Shown here: piece after piece, positions 51,608 through 60,696 of the stretch
Numbering within the stretch: the stretch's first letter is position 1
Layout: each line of letters begins with the position of its first letter
Source: Thioclava sp. ES.031
GTDB taxonomy: Bacteria > Pseudomonadota > Alphaproteobacteria > Rhodobacterales > Rhodobacteraceae
DNA length: 64,000 nt
Assembly (NCBI RefSeq): GCF_002563775.1
Contig: NZ_PDJO01000001.1
Span: 3,102,501-3,166,500, forward strand
Direction of reading: 5' to 3'
Notes under the pieces: model-generated
The model's input: only the letters and a program-made list of their open reading frames with translations
Told to the model about the DNA's origin: nothing
The model's database searches: none
Made by a program: the position numbers and the translations under genes

Positions 51608-53118
51608 CGGAGCTGCTCAAGATCGACGGGCTGACGAAAGCCTATCCTGGGGTCGTGGCCAATGACGGCGTCGGCTTCTCGGTGCGTCCGGGCGAGGTCC
51701 ACGCCCTGCTGGGCGAAAACGGCGCCGGCAAATCGACGCTGGTGAAGATGATCTACGGGCTGGTGAAGCCCGATTCCGGCACGATGCACTTCGCGGGCCA
51801 ATCCTTCGCGCCTGCCGATCCGCGCGCCGCACGCGCCGCGGGTGTCGCGATGGTGTTCCAGCATTTCTCGCTATTCGAGGCGCTCAACGTCGCCGAGAAC
51901 GTGGCGCTTGGCATGGAAAACCCGCCGCCGATGCGCCAGCTTGCCAAGCGTATCCGCGAGATTTCCACCGCCTATGGCCTGCCGCTGGACCCCGCGCGAC
52001 TTGTGGGCGACCTCTCCGCGGGCGAGCGTCAACGCGTCGAGATCGTGCGCTGCCTGCTGCAGGACCCGAAGCTTCTGATCATGGACGAGCCGACCTCGGT
52101 GCTGACGCCGCAGGAGGTGGAGATCCTGTTCCACACCCTGCGCAAGCTCTCCGCCGAGGGCACTGCGATCCTCTATATCAGCCACAAGCTCGAAGAGATC
52201 CGCACGCTTTGCGAAGGCGCGACGATCCTGCGCGCGGGCAAGGTGGTGGCGAGCTGCAACCCGCGCGAGAAGACCGCGCGAGAGCTGGCCGAGTTGATGG
52301 TCGGCGCGGAGCTGAAAGTCACCGACCGGGCCGAGCGCAAGCTGGGCGATGTCGTTCTGAAAGTCTCGGGCCTGTCGCTCGCACCGCTGTCGCAGTTCGG
52401 ACCCTCGCTGAAGGATCTGAGCCTGGAGCTGCGCGCGGGCGAGGTGCTGGGCATCGGCGGCGTCGCGGGCAACGGTCAGGAAGAATTGCTGGCGACCCTG
52501 TCGGGCGAGCGCCCCTCCGCCCCCGGCACGGTCAGCCTGATGGGCGAGGATATCTCCGGGCTCGGACCGAACGGCCGCCGCGCGAAGGGGCTGCTGGCCG
52601 CGCCAGAGGAACGGCTGGGCCATGCCGCCGTCCCCGCGATGAGCCTGACCGAGAACGCGATCCTCACCGGCACGATGCGCAAACCGCTGACCCGCAACGG
52701 ATTTGTCGATCAGGGCGCGGCGAAGACCTTCGCCGACGAGATCATTCAGGCCTTCGACGTGCGCACACCGGGTTCGCATGTCGCGGCCCGCGCGCTCTCG
52801 GGCGGCAACCTGCAGAAATACGTGATCGGCCGCGAGGTGCTGCAAAACCCCGCCGTGCTGGTCGTGAACCAGCCGACATGGGGCGTGGATGCCGCCGCCG
52901 CCGCGTCGATCCGGCAAGCGCTGCTGGACCTCGCGGCGAAAGGCGCTGCGGTGATCGCAATCAGCCAGGACCTCGATGAGCTTATGGAAATCTCCGACCG
53001 CTTCTCGGCGCTGAACGAAGGCCGCCTGAGCGCCTCGCGCCCGACCCAAGGGCTGACGATCGAAGAGATCGGCATGATGCTGGGCGGTGCGCACGGGATG
53101 CAGGAGGCCGCGGTATGA
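51604..53118 (+). CDS. BMP-type ABC importer, ATP-binding protein with two NBDs
   Basis: A 504-residue protein with two ATPase halves. NBD1 has HALLGENGAGKSTLVK, signature LSAGERQRVE and LLIMDEPTSVL. NBD2 has GVAGNGQEELLATLSG in place of a full Walker A, signature LSGGNLQKYV and VLVVNQPTWGVD. This matches ATPases of nucleoside/simple-sugar importers of the BMP family (NupA/YufO type). The start is GTG at 51604, overlapping the xdhC stop. Linkage to xdhABC points to purines or nucleosides as substrate (inference). Confidence 0.92.
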   Translation: MTELLKIDGLTKAYPGVVANDGVGFSVRPGEVHALLGENGAGKSTLVKMIYGLVKPDSGTMHFAGQSFAPADPRAARAAGVAMVFQHFSLFEALNVAENVALGMENPPPMRQLAKRIREISTAYGLPLDPARLVGDLSAGERQRVEIVRCLLQDPKLLIMDEPTSVLTPQEVEILFHTLRKLSAEGTAILYISHKLEEIRTLCEGATILRAGKVVASCNPREKTARELAELMVGAELKVTDRAERKLGDVVLKVSGLSLAPLSQFGPSLKDLSLELRAGEVLGIGGVAGNGQEELLATLSGERPSAPGTVSLMGEDISGLGPNGRRAKGLLAAPEERLGHAAVPAMSLTENAILTGTMRKPLTRNGFVDQGAAKTFADEIIQAFDVRTPGSHVAARALSGGNLQKYVIGREVLQNPAVLVVNQPTWGVDAAAAASIRQALLDLAAKGAAVIAISQDLDELMEISDRFSALNEGRLSASRPTQGLTIEEIGMMLGGAHGMQEAAV

Positions 53119-54194
53119 TCACCCTCGTCCGGCGCCCCACCCCGTCGCAATTCTGGTCCTACGCAACGCCACTCCTCGCCGTGATCGCCACGATGATCGC
53201 GGGCGGCATCCTCTTCGCGATACTGGGCAAGCACCCGGTCGAGGCGATCCGCGTGATCTTCTGGGACCCGCTCTTCGGCGGCAATGCCAGCTATTTTCGC
53301 GGCCAGCTTCTGGTGAAGGCCGGGCCGCTGATCCTGATCGCCTGCGGGCTCGCCGTGGGCTTTCGCGCGGGCATCTGGAATATCGGGGCCGAAGGGCAAT
53401 ACATCATGGGCGCGCTGTTCTCGGCATGGCTGGCGCTGAAAATGTACCCCGCCGAAAGCCACTGGCTGTTCCCGGCGATGATCGTGCTGGGCGCGCTTGG
53501 CGGCTTTCTCTGGGCGATGATCCCGGCGGTGCTGAAGGTTCTGTTCGGCACCTCGGAAATTCTCGTCTCGCTGATGCTGGTCTATGTCGCCGAGAACCTG
53601 CTGGCCTACATGGCCTTCGGCCCGCTCAAGAACCCTGAGGGCTTCGGCTTTCCCGGCTCGCGCAACCTGCAAGACTACCCCTCAGCCTTCAATCACGAGC
53701 TGATCGAGGGCACGGGGATGCATTGGGGCGTCGTCGCGGCGCTGATCGCGGTGATCTTCACCTATGGGCTGATGCACCGCCATATCACCGGTTTCCGCGT
53801 CCGTGTCGCGGGCGAGGCACCGCGGGCTGCGCGTTTCGCAGGCGTGATCCCGGCGCGGTTGGTGATGCTCGGGCTCGGCATGGGCGGCGCATTCGCAGGG
53901 CTTGCGGGCATGTTCGAAGTCTCGGGTCCCTCGGGCCAGATCACCGACAGTTTCAACGTGGGCTACGGCTTCACCGCGATCATCGTGGCTTTCCTCGGCC
54001 GGCTGCACCCGATCGGCATCCTGCTGGCGGGGCTCCTGATGGCGCTGACCTATATCGGCGGCGACATGGCGCAGCTGATGCTCGGCCTGCCCTCGGCGGC
54101 GATCCAGGTCTTCCAGGGGATGCTCTTGTTCTTCCTGCTGGCCTTCGACGTGCTGACCAATTTCCGCATCCGTTTCGGGAGAGTCGCGGCATGA
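53115..54194 (+). CDS. BMP-type ABC importer, permease 1
   Basis: A 359-residue permease of the branched-chain/nucleoside BPD_transp_2 family with about nine helices. Family sequence includes FRAGIWNIGAEGQYIMGALF and FGTSEILVSLMLVYVAE near the middle, and FTAIIVAFLGRLHPIGI toward the end. It overlaps the ATPase gene and the next small membrane gene by four bases each. Confidence 0.92.
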   Translation: MITLVRRPTPSQFWSYATPLLAVIATMIAGGILFAILGKHPVEAIRVIFWDPLFGGNASYFRGQLLVKAGPLILIACGLAVGFRAGIWNIGAEGQYIMGALFSAWLALKMYPAESHWLFPAMIVLGALGGFLWAMIPAVLKVLFGTSEILVSLMLVYVAENLLAYMAFGPLKNPEGFGFPGSRNLQDYPSAFNHELIEGTGMHWGVVAALIAVIFTYGLMHRHITGFRVRVAGEAPRAARFAGVIPARLVMLGLGMGGAFAGLAGMFEVSGPSGQITDSFNVGYGFTAIIVAFLGRLHPIGILLAGLLMALTYIGGDMAQLMLGLPSAAIQVFQGMLLFFLLAFDVLTNFRIRFGRVAA

Positions 54195-54526
54195 TGCGCA
54201 AACTCCCCTCGCTGCGCCTGTTGATCATCTTCCTTGGCGGCGTCGTCATGGGGCTTGGCCTGTACTACCTGCTTGCGGTGGCGCAGGCGTTCTGGGCGTT
54301 CGTCGTGATCGGCGTGGTGATGATGGTGGTGTTCGAGCTGGCGCTGGGGGCCTCGCGGGCGGTGATCTACCGCATCGGCGCGCGGCCCGACAGCGAAGAG
54401 CCCCGCCGCCCCACCCTGCATGGACGCGAGCGTTACGCCTCTGTGGCCGGGCTCATCGTCGGCCTCGTCGGCGGCTATCTGGCCTGGGGGCCGGTTCTGT
54501 TCTGGGGACATGGAGGCGCACTATGA
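54191..54526 (+). CDS. Small membrane protein embedded in the BMP importer operon
   Basis: A 111-residue protein with three predicted membrane helices: a pair near residues 9-30 and 34-52, then a soluble stretch (RIGARPDSEEPRRPTLHGRE) and a third helix near 84-100. It lies between the two permease genes and overlaps each by four bases (ATGA), so it is translated with them. The family is not recognised; a role as accessory subunit is inferred from position only. Confidence 0.75.
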   Translation: MMRKLPSLRLLIIFLGGVVMGLGLYYLLAVAQAFWAFVVIGVVMMVVFELALGASRAVIYRIGARPDSEEPRRPTLHGRERYASVAGLIVGLVGGYLAWGPVLFWGHGGAL

Positions 54527-55455
54527 TCGTGGGCGGCATCGATATCATCACCCTGACGGCGACGCTGATGGGCGCATCGACCCCGGTCCTCCTGGCCGCG
54601 ACCGGCGAACTGGTCGCCGAGAAATCGGGCGTGCTCAACCTCGGCGTCGAGGGGATGATGATCATGGGCGCGGTCGCAGGCTTCGCCGCCGCTGTTGCCA
54701 CCGGCAGCCCGGTTCTGGGCTTCCTGATGGGCGCGATCGCCGGTGCCTTGCTGGCGACGCTTTTTGCCTTCCTGACTCAGAAGCTGCTGTCGAACCAGGT
54801 CGCGACAGGTCTTGCGCTGACGCTGTTCGGGCTGGGCCTGAGCGCACTGATCGGCAAGGGCTACGAGGGCGTGCGCCCCCCGCCGACCGCCAAGATCGAT
54901 TTCGGACCGCTCTCGGATATTCCGGTGCTGGGCCGCATCCTGTTCTCGCATGACTGGATCGTCTATCTCTCGCTGATCCTCGTCGCGGTGGTCTGGTACG
55001 TGCTGCGCTCCACCCGCGCCGGGCTGATCCTGCGCGCGGTGGGCGAGAGCCATGACGCCGCCCACGCGCTGGGATACCGCGTCGTCGCCGTGCGCTTCGC
55101 CGCGCTCGCCTTCGGCGGGGCGCTCGCGGGGCTTGGCGGCGCCTATCTCAGCCTCGTGCGCGTGCCGCAATGGACCGAAGGCATGACCGCAGGCGCGGGC
55201 TGGATCGCTCTGGCCATCGTCGTCTTCGCAAGCTGGCGCCCGTGGCGGGTGCTGCTGGGCGCTTACCTCTTCGGCGGCATCACCGCGCTGCAGCTGCAAT
55301 TGCAGGCTGCGGGCTACGCGATCCCGGTACATATCCTCTCGATGGCCCCTTATGTCATCACCATCGTGGTGCTGGTCATCCTGTCCGCCATTCACCGCCA
55401 CGGCGTGCAGGCCGCCCCTGCCAGCCTCGGCAAATCTTTCCACGCCTCGAGCTGA
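54523..55455 (+). CDS. BMP-type ABC importer, permease 2
   Basis: A 310-residue permease of the same superfamily as permease 1 with about eight helices. Motifs are GELVAEKSGVLNLGVEGMMI, TGLALTLFGLGLSALIGKGY and LRAVGESHDAAHALGYRV, typical of the second permease of nucleoside/simple-sugar importers. The substrate-binding protein gene follows after 55 bases. Confidence 0.93.
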   Translation: MIVGGIDIITLTATLMGASTPVLLAATGELVAEKSGVLNLGVEGMMIMGAVAGFAAAVATGSPVLGFLMGAIAGALLATLFAFLTQKLLSNQVATGLALTLFGLGLSALIGKGYEGVRPPPTAKIDFGPLSDIPVLGRILFSHDWIVYLSLILVAVVWYVLRSTRAGLILRAVGESHDAAHALGYRVVAVRFAALAFGGALAGLGGAYLSLVRVPQWTEGMTAGAGWIALAIVVFASWRPWRVLLGAYLFGGITALQLQLQAAGYAIPVHILSMAPYVITIVVLVILSAIHRHGVQAAPASLGKSFHASS

Positions 55456-55510
55456 GGCATCTCTCGAAGGGCCCCATCAAGAGGCCCGCCACCCAACTTG
55501 GAGTAACGCG

Positions 55511-56596
55511 ATGAACCGCAGATCCTTTTTGAAAACCACCGCCGCAACGGCCGTCGTCGCGGGCGTCGGCGTCCCGGCTTTCGCCGCTGACGAGCCGCTG
55601 AAGATCGGCTTCATCTATGTCGGCCCCGTCGGCGACATGGGCTGGTCCTACCAGCACGACCAAGGTCGTCAGGCGATCGAAGAGAAATACGGCGACAAGG
55701 TGAAGACCTCGTTCATCGAGAACGTGCCGGAAGGCCCCGATGCCGAGCGCGCGCTGACCCAGCTGGCGCTGGACGGCAACAAGCTGATCTTCGCGACCTC
55801 CTTCGGCTACATGGACGCGGTGATGAACGTCGCCAAGAAATTCCCCGACGTGAAATTCGAGCACGCCACCGGCTACAAGCTCGCCGACAACGTCGCCACC
55901 TACGACGCCAAGTTCTATCAGGGTCGCGCCATTCAGGGCACGATCGGCGGTCGTATGACCAAGACCAACAAGATCGGCTATATCGGCTCCTTCCCGATCC
56001 CCGAGGTCTATCAGGGCATCAACGCCGCCTATCTGGCCGCGAAGAAGGTGAACCCGGATATCGAGATGAAAGTGGTCTGGGCCTACACCTGGTTCGATCC
56101 GGCGAAAGAGGCCGACGCGGCCGCAGCCCTGATCGCCGATGGTGTGGACGTGCTGCTGCAGCACACCGACTCGACCGCGCCGCAGGCGAAAGCTCAGGAA
56201 GCGGGCAACGTCATCACCTTCGGTCAGGCTTCGGATATGTCGAGCTTCGCGCCGATGCCGCGCGTTGCGTCGACCATCGACAACTGGGCGCCCTATTACA
56301 TCGAGCGCGTCGGTGCGGTCATGGACGGCTCGTGGAAGTCGGAAGCCACCTGGGGCGGCATCGACAGCGGCATGGTGGAGATCGGCGAGATTTCCTCGGC
56401 CGTGCCGGACGACGTCAAGAAAGAGGCGCTGCAGCTCAAGGACGATATCGGCTCGGGCAAGGTCCATCCCTTCACCGGCCCGCTCAACAAGCAGGACGGC
56501 ACGGCCTTCCTCGCCGATGGCGAAATGGCGACCGACGATCAGCTTCACTCGATGACCTTCTACGTCGAGGGGATCACGGCAGAACCGCCGAAATAA
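55511..56596 (+). CDS. BMP-family substrate-binding protein (purine/nucleoside importer)
   Basis: A 361-residue periplasmic binding protein. The N terminus has a twin-arginine signal (NRRSFLKTTAATAVV, cleavage near AFA), so it may be exported folded through Tat. Mature sequence matches the BMP/PnrA family: IGFIYVGPVGDMGWSYQHDQG, IFATSFGYMDAVMNVAKKFP and HTDSTAPQAKAQEAG. PnrA-type proteins bind purine nucleosides; neighbouring xdh genes support a purine compound. A strong terminator follows. Confidence 0.93.
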   Translation: MNRRSFLKTTAATAVVAGVGVPAFAADEPLKIGFIYVGPVGDMGWSYQHDQGRQAIEEKYGDKVKTSFIENVPEGPDAERALTQLALDGNKLIFATSFGYMDAVMNVAKKFPDVKFEHATGYKLADNVATYDAKFYQGRAIQGTIGGRMTKTNKIGYIGSFPIPEVYQGINAAYLAAKKVNPDIEMKVVWAYTWFDPAKEADAAAALIADGVDVLLQHTDSTAPQAKAQEAGNVITFGQASDMSSFAPMPRVASTIDNWAPYYIERVGAVMDGSWKSEATWGGIDSGMVEIGEISSAVPDDVKKEALQLKDDIGSGKVHPFTGPLNKQDGTAFLADGEMATDDQLHSMTFYVEGITAEPPK

Positions 56597-56620
56597 GTCA
56601 GTCCTACTGATGCGAATAGG

Positions 56621-56651
56621 AAAGGGTCGGCCACGCGCCGGCCCTTTTTCG
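56621..56651 (+). terminator. Rho-independent terminator of the xdh-BMP operon
   Basis: AAAGGGTCGGC and GCCGGCCCTTT pair (one G-T) around CACGC, ending in TTTTTC. Confidence 0.88.
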
Positions 56652-56738
56652 TTGTTTCGCAAAGGTCTTTTCGCTTCACGTTAGCGTTAGACTTGTTCCA
56701 CAGGCTGATTCGTCGCAGGATTTGGAAGGCGGGTCTTC

Positions 56739-56768
56739 TTGACACATTCAAACAATTGCATCTATCGA
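56739..56768 (+). promoter_or_regulatory. Predicted promoter of sqr with inverted ATTC/GAAT arms
   Basis: TTGACA at 56739, a perfect -35, and TATCGA at 56763 are 18 bases apart. ATTC (56746-56749) and GAAT (56767-56770) flank the spacer as an inverted pair, a possible site for an ArsR-type sulfide-responsive repressor such as SqrR, though the spacing is longer than I recall for that motif. Confidence 0.5.
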
Positions 56769-56813
56769 ATGAGACATGACAAGTTGATGACCGGGTAACG
56801 GGGAGGAACGAAA

Positions 56814-58100
56814 ATGGCACATATCGTGGTGCTCGGCGCAGGTCTTGGCGGCGCAATCATGGCTTATGAATTGCGCGATCAGGTCCGTAAGGAAGACGAA
56901 ATTACCGTCATTACCAAGGACCCGAAGTACCACTTCGTGCCCTCCAACCCTTGGGTCGCCGTCGGCTGGCGCGACCGCAAGGACATCACCGTCGATCTCG
57001 AACCGACGATGAAGAAGAAGAACATCAAGTTCATCCCGGTCGCGGCAAAGCGCCTGCACCCCGATGACAACAAGGTCGAGCTGGAGGATGGCCAAGAGGT
57101 CTCCTACGATTACATCGTGCTTGCCACCGGCCCGGAACTGGCCTTCGACGAGATCGAGGGGCTCGGTCCCGACGGCTTCACCCACTCGGTCTGCCATGTC
57201 GATCACGCCGAGGATGCCGGCACCGCCTTCAAGCGCTTCTGCGAAGATCCCGGCCCGATCATCGTGGGCGCGGTGCAAGGCGCGTCGTGCTTCGGCCCGG
57301 CCTATGAATTCGCGTTCATCCTCGACACGGCGCTGCGCCGCGCGAAGATCCGCGATCAAGTTCCGATCACCTTTGTGACCTCCGAACCCTATGTCGGCCA
57401 TCTCGGTCTCGACGGGGTCGGCGACACCAAGGGTCTTCTCGAAGGCGCAATGCGCGAGAAGCACATGAAGTGGATGACCTCGTCGCGCGTGAAGAAGATC
57501 GAAGACGGCGTGATGCATGTCGAAGAGATCGCCGATGACGGCTCCGTCAAGGCGACCCACGAGATGCCGTTCAAATACTCGATGATGCTGCCGCCCTTCC
57601 GTGGCATCCCGGCGGTCATGGGGCTCGAAGGGCTCGTGAACCCGCGCGGCTTCGTCATCGTCGACAAGCACCAGCGCAACCCGAAATACCCGAATGTCTT
57701 CGGGATCGGCGTCGGCATCGCGATCCCGCCCATGGGCCCGACCCCGGTGCCCTGCGGCGTGCCGAAGACCGGGTTCATGATCGAGTCGATGGTGACCGCC
57801 ACCGCGCATAACCTCGGCAATATCGTACGCGGTCAGGAGCCCGACGAGACCGGCACCTGGAACGCGATCTGCCTGGCCGATTTCGGCGACAGCGGCATCG
57901 CCTTCGTGGCCCAGCCGCAGCTTCCGCCGCGCAACGTCAACTGGTCGAGCCAGGGCAAATGGGTCCACCTCGCCAAGATCGGTTTCGAGAAATATTTCAT
58001 GCGCAAACTGCGCAAAGGCACCTCGGAGCCGTTCTACGAGAAGACCGCGATGAAGATGCTCGGCATCGACAAGCTGAAAGCGGTCAAGAAGACCCACTGA
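56814..58100 (+). CDS. sqr: Sulfide:quinone oxidoreductase
   Basis: A 428-residue monotopic flavoprotein that oxidises sulfide and reduces quinone on the periplasmic membrane face. It closely follows the Rhodobacter capsulatus enzyme: HIVVLGAGLGGAIMAYELR (FAD), YHFVPSNPWVAVGWRDRK, and the three redox Cys near residues 127, 159 and 353 (SVCHVDHAED, GASCFGPAYE, NAICLADFGD). The C terminus (MKMLGIDKLKAVKKTH) has the amphipathic membrane helix. GGAGG precedes the start. It is a single gene; no sox genes are nearby. Confidence 0.96.
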   Translation: MAHIVVLGAGLGGAIMAYELRDQVRKEDEITVITKDPKYHFVPSNPWVAVGWRDRKDITVDLEPTMKKKNIKFIPVAAKRLHPDDNKVELEDGQEVSYDYIVLATGPELAFDEIEGLGPDGFTHSVCHVDHAEDAGTAFKRFCEDPGPIIVGAVQGASCFGPAYEFAFILDTALRRAKIRDQVPITFVTSEPYVGHLGLDGVGDTKGLLEGAMREKHMKWMTSSRVKKIEDGVMHVEEIADDGSVKATHEMPFKYSMMLPPFRGIPAVMGLEGLVNPRGFVIVDKHQRNPKYPNVFGIGVGIAIPPMGPTPVPCGVPKTGFMIESMVTATAHNLGNIVRGQEPDETGTWNAICLADFGDSGIAFVAQPQLPPRNVNWSSQGKWVHLAKIGFEKYFMRKLRKGTSEPFYEKTAMKMLGIDKLKAVKKTH

Positions 58101-58131
58101 GCCGAACCGGCACAGATTTTTCTTCCCTAAT

Positions 58132-58161
58132 CACGGGGCGGGCCTGCGGGTCCGCCCCGTG
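58132..58161 (+). terminator. Strong hairpin after sqr
   Basis: CACGGGGCGG and CCGCCCCGTG form a perfect 10-base stem around a 10-base loop, but no T run follows. It may be a weak terminator or mRNA-stabilising hairpin. Confidence 0.45.
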
Positions 58162-58261
58162 CTGATTCCTGCCGATGGTCAAGAGCTCGCCGGAACACAC
58201 GGGTCTGTGAGACGTTTGAACCCCCGACACGCGGCCAGATGCCGCATGAAAGGGAGACGAC

Positions 58262-60406
58262 ATGAAGACGTTGAAGACGACCACTGCGCTCGTTGCCGGC
58301 CTTGCCGCGCTGAGCCCGGCGATCCTGCCGTTCAGTGCGCTTGCCCAGGACAGCAATACCGCCGCCGCTGAATGCATCGCGAAGGCGGTCGCCGATGGCA
58401 CCCCGACGGATCAGGCGAAAGCCGATTGCGAGGCCGAGGCGGCGCAAGCCGATGGCTCCGCCGAGGCTGCGGCCGGCACCGATCCGGCGAATGCCGATGC
58501 GCCGATGAGCGACAGCGAAGCCGATCAGGCCGCAAAAGCCGCGATCGAAGGCGCAGCCCCGCCCGCCGATCAGGACCCGGCTGCGAGCGGTGACACCCCC
58601 GACGCCAGCGCGAAAGCCGCAGTCGAAGGCGGCGCGGATGTGACCACTCAATCCGAGACCACGGGCACCGATACCAACGCCGACGCGGCCGCCGCTGCGA
58701 CGACGGATACCGAGACCGACGCAACAGCTGCCACCGACGCGCAGCCCGATGCTGCAGCTGAGGCAGAAACCGATGGTTCGGCTACCGCAAACACCGATGG
58801 CTCGACCTCGGCGGATACCACCGCCGACACCACTGCAGAGACCGACGGCTCCGCTACGACTGAAACCGATGGCTCGACCACCGCAGAGGCAGACGGCGCG
58901 ACCGATGCCACCACCGCGGCCGACGGCCAGACGGACGCTGAGGCGACGAGCACGCTCAGCCCCGACACCACCTCGCAGGACGCCCCTGCCCCGGTGACTG
59001 ACACCACTGAAGAGGCGATGCAGAACTCGGAGGCCCAAGCGGACAGCACCGCGACGGCAGAGCCCGAGGCGAAACCTGCAGGCGAAACCTCGACGGACAC
59101 CACCTCCGACACGCAGGTCGTGCAGGAAGGCAAGGGCGGGTCCGGCGCGGACGTCGAGCCGAAGGTGATCCAGCCGGAAGAGGCCGCCAATGCCGACGCG
59201 GAGGCCACCGCCTCGGAGACCGCTGACACCACGGCGGAAACCGATCAGCAGGCGAGCCAAGACACGGCGGCCACCAAGGCGACGAAGATGCTGGAGAACG
59301 CGCTGACCGATACGCAAGCCGCGATCGAAGGCGAAGCGGTGCAGAACGAGGCGCTCAACGCGCCGACCGACAGCGCCGACACCGCCGACGCCACCGAAGA
59401 GACGGTGACCGAGGACACCGCGCGCAGCGCATCCGAAGACTTCGCGACCTCGGTCGACGCCAAGCCCGACGCTCAGGCGCAGGCAACCGCGCAAACCGAC
59501 TCGTCGAAGAAGAAAAAGAAGGACCGCCTGAGCACGCTGGAAACCGCCGCGCTCTCGGGCCTCGGGGCGCTTGCCGTGGGGGCGATCCTGAACAATGGCT
59601 CAAAGGTGGCCGTGAATTCGGGCGACCGTGTTGTGGTGCAGCAACCCGATGGTTCGTACCAACTGGTGAAGGACGACAACGCGCTGCTGCGTCAGCCCGG
59701 CTCGAAAATCCGCACGCAGGACTATGCCGACGGCTCGTCGCGCACGATCGTGACCAAGCCCGATGGCAGCCAGATCGTGACGGTCTATGACGCTCAGCGC
59801 CAGATTCTGAAGCGGACGCTGGTCCAGCCCGATGGCACGCAATACCTGCTGGTCGACGACGCGCGGGGGGCCGATCCGGTCGACGTCTCGGCGCTTCCCA
59901 AGCCCAAGCCCGTCGCGACGGTCTCGTCCAGCAACGAGCAGGCTCTGCGCGATGCGCTGACCCGTCAGAGTGGCATCGACCGTACCTTCACGCTCTCGCA
60001 GGTGCGCAACATCACCCCGGTGCGTGATCTCGCCCCCGCGATTTCGGTCGAGAACATCAACTTCGAGACCGGCTCATCCGCGATCCAGCCCGATCAGGCG
60101 CAGGCCCTCTCGGCTCTGGGTCAGGCGATCCAGCAGCGCATCGACGAAAACCCGCGCGAGCTGTTCCTCGTGGAAGGCCATACCGACGCCGTCGGCAGTG
60201 CCGCCTACAACCTCGCGCTCTCGGACCGTCGCGCGGAATCGGTTGCGCTGGCTCTGAGCGAGTATTTCGACGTGCCCGCCGAGAACCTCGTGGTGCAGGG
60301 CTATGGCGAACAGGACCTGAAGGTGCAAACCGAAGGCGCCTCGGAAGCCAACCGCCGCGCCGTGGTGCGCCGGATCACTGATCTTCTGCGCACCGCCTCG
60401 AACTGA
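58262..60406 (+). CDS. OmpA-family protein with long acidic low-complexity region
   Basis: A 714-residue exported protein. A Sec signal peptide ends near residue 28 (FSALA-QD). From about 29 to 412 the sequence is almost only Ala, Thr, Asp, Glu, Ser and Gly with irregular repeats such as ETDGSTTAEADG. Then a Lys run (SKKKKKDR), one hydrophobic stretch (AALSGLGALAVGAIL), a beta-rich part with PDGS repeats, and a C-terminal OmpA domain (about 594-714: NINFETGSSAIQ, VEGHTDAVGSAAYN, LSDRRAESVALAL), which binds peptidoglycan. It probably spans from wall to membrane or surface. A terminator and tRNA-Met follow. Confidence 0.88.
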   Translation: MKTLKTTTALVAGLAALSPAILPFSALAQDSNTAAAECIAKAVADGTPTDQAKADCEAEAAQADGSAEAAAGTDPANADAPMSDSEADQAAKAAIEGAAPPADQDPAASGDTPDASAKAAVEGGADVTTQSETTGTDTNADAAAAATTDTETDATAATDAQPDAAAEAETDGSATANTDGSTSADTTADTTAETDGSATTETDGSTTAEADGATDATTAADGQTDAEATSTLSPDTTSQDAPAPVTDTTEEAMQNSEAQADSTATAEPEAKPAGETSTDTTSDTQVVQEGKGGSGADVEPKVIQPEEAANADAEATASETADTTAETDQQASQDTAATKATKMLENALTDTQAAIEGEAVQNEALNAPTDSADTADATEETVTEDTARSASEDFATSVDAKPDAQAQATAQTDSSKKKKKDRLSTLETAALSGLGALAVGAILNNGSKVAVNSGDRVVVQQPDGSYQLVKDDNALLRQPGSKIRTQDYADGSSRTIVTKPDGSQIVTVYDAQRQILKRTLVQPDGTQYLLVDDARGADPVDVSALPKPKPVATVSSSNEQALRDALTRQSGIDRTFTLSQVRNITPVRDLAPAISVENINFETGSSAIQPDQAQALSALGQAIQQRIDENPRELFLVEGHTDAVGSAAYNLALSDRRAESVALALSEYFDVPAENLVVQGYGEQDLKVQTEGASEANRRAVVRRITDLLRTASN

Positions 60407-60427
60407 GGTTGAGCCTGAGACCAAAGC

Positions 60428-60454
60428 AAAGGGCGCCCCGAGGGGCGCCCTTTT
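60428..60454 (+). terminator. Rho-independent terminator of the OmpA-family gene
   Basis: AAAGGGCGCC and GGCGCCCTTT form a perfect stem around CCGAGG, ending in TTTT. Confidence 0.88.
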
Positions 60455-60482
60455 CGCATCTCTCCCGAAAGAGGGGGAGGAG

Positions 60483-60559
60483 TGGTGGCGAGGGGGGGAC
60501 TTGAACCCCCGACCCCACGATTATGAGTCGTGTGCTCTAACCAGCTGAGCTACCTAGCC
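60483..60559 (-). tRNA. tRNA-Met (CAT), elongator
   Basis: A full cloverleaf reads on the minus strand with anticodon CAT in the loop CTCATAA, an encoded CCA and A73. The acceptor arm GGCTAGG pairs with CCTCGCC except for position 4-69, a T-C mismatch. The sequence matches elongator tRNA-Met rather than the initiator or tRNA-Ile2. Confidence 0.93.
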
Positions 60560-60696
60560 ACTGGGGGGCTAACTAGGCAAAGCGGATCGTCCAGTCAAGG
60601 ACGTTTTGCGGGAAAATTGCCCCCATTTCGCTGCGGCATATTGGGAATTGGCGAAGCCGCGCGCAAAGGCTAGGCATGAGGGGAAAAGGAGAGACC

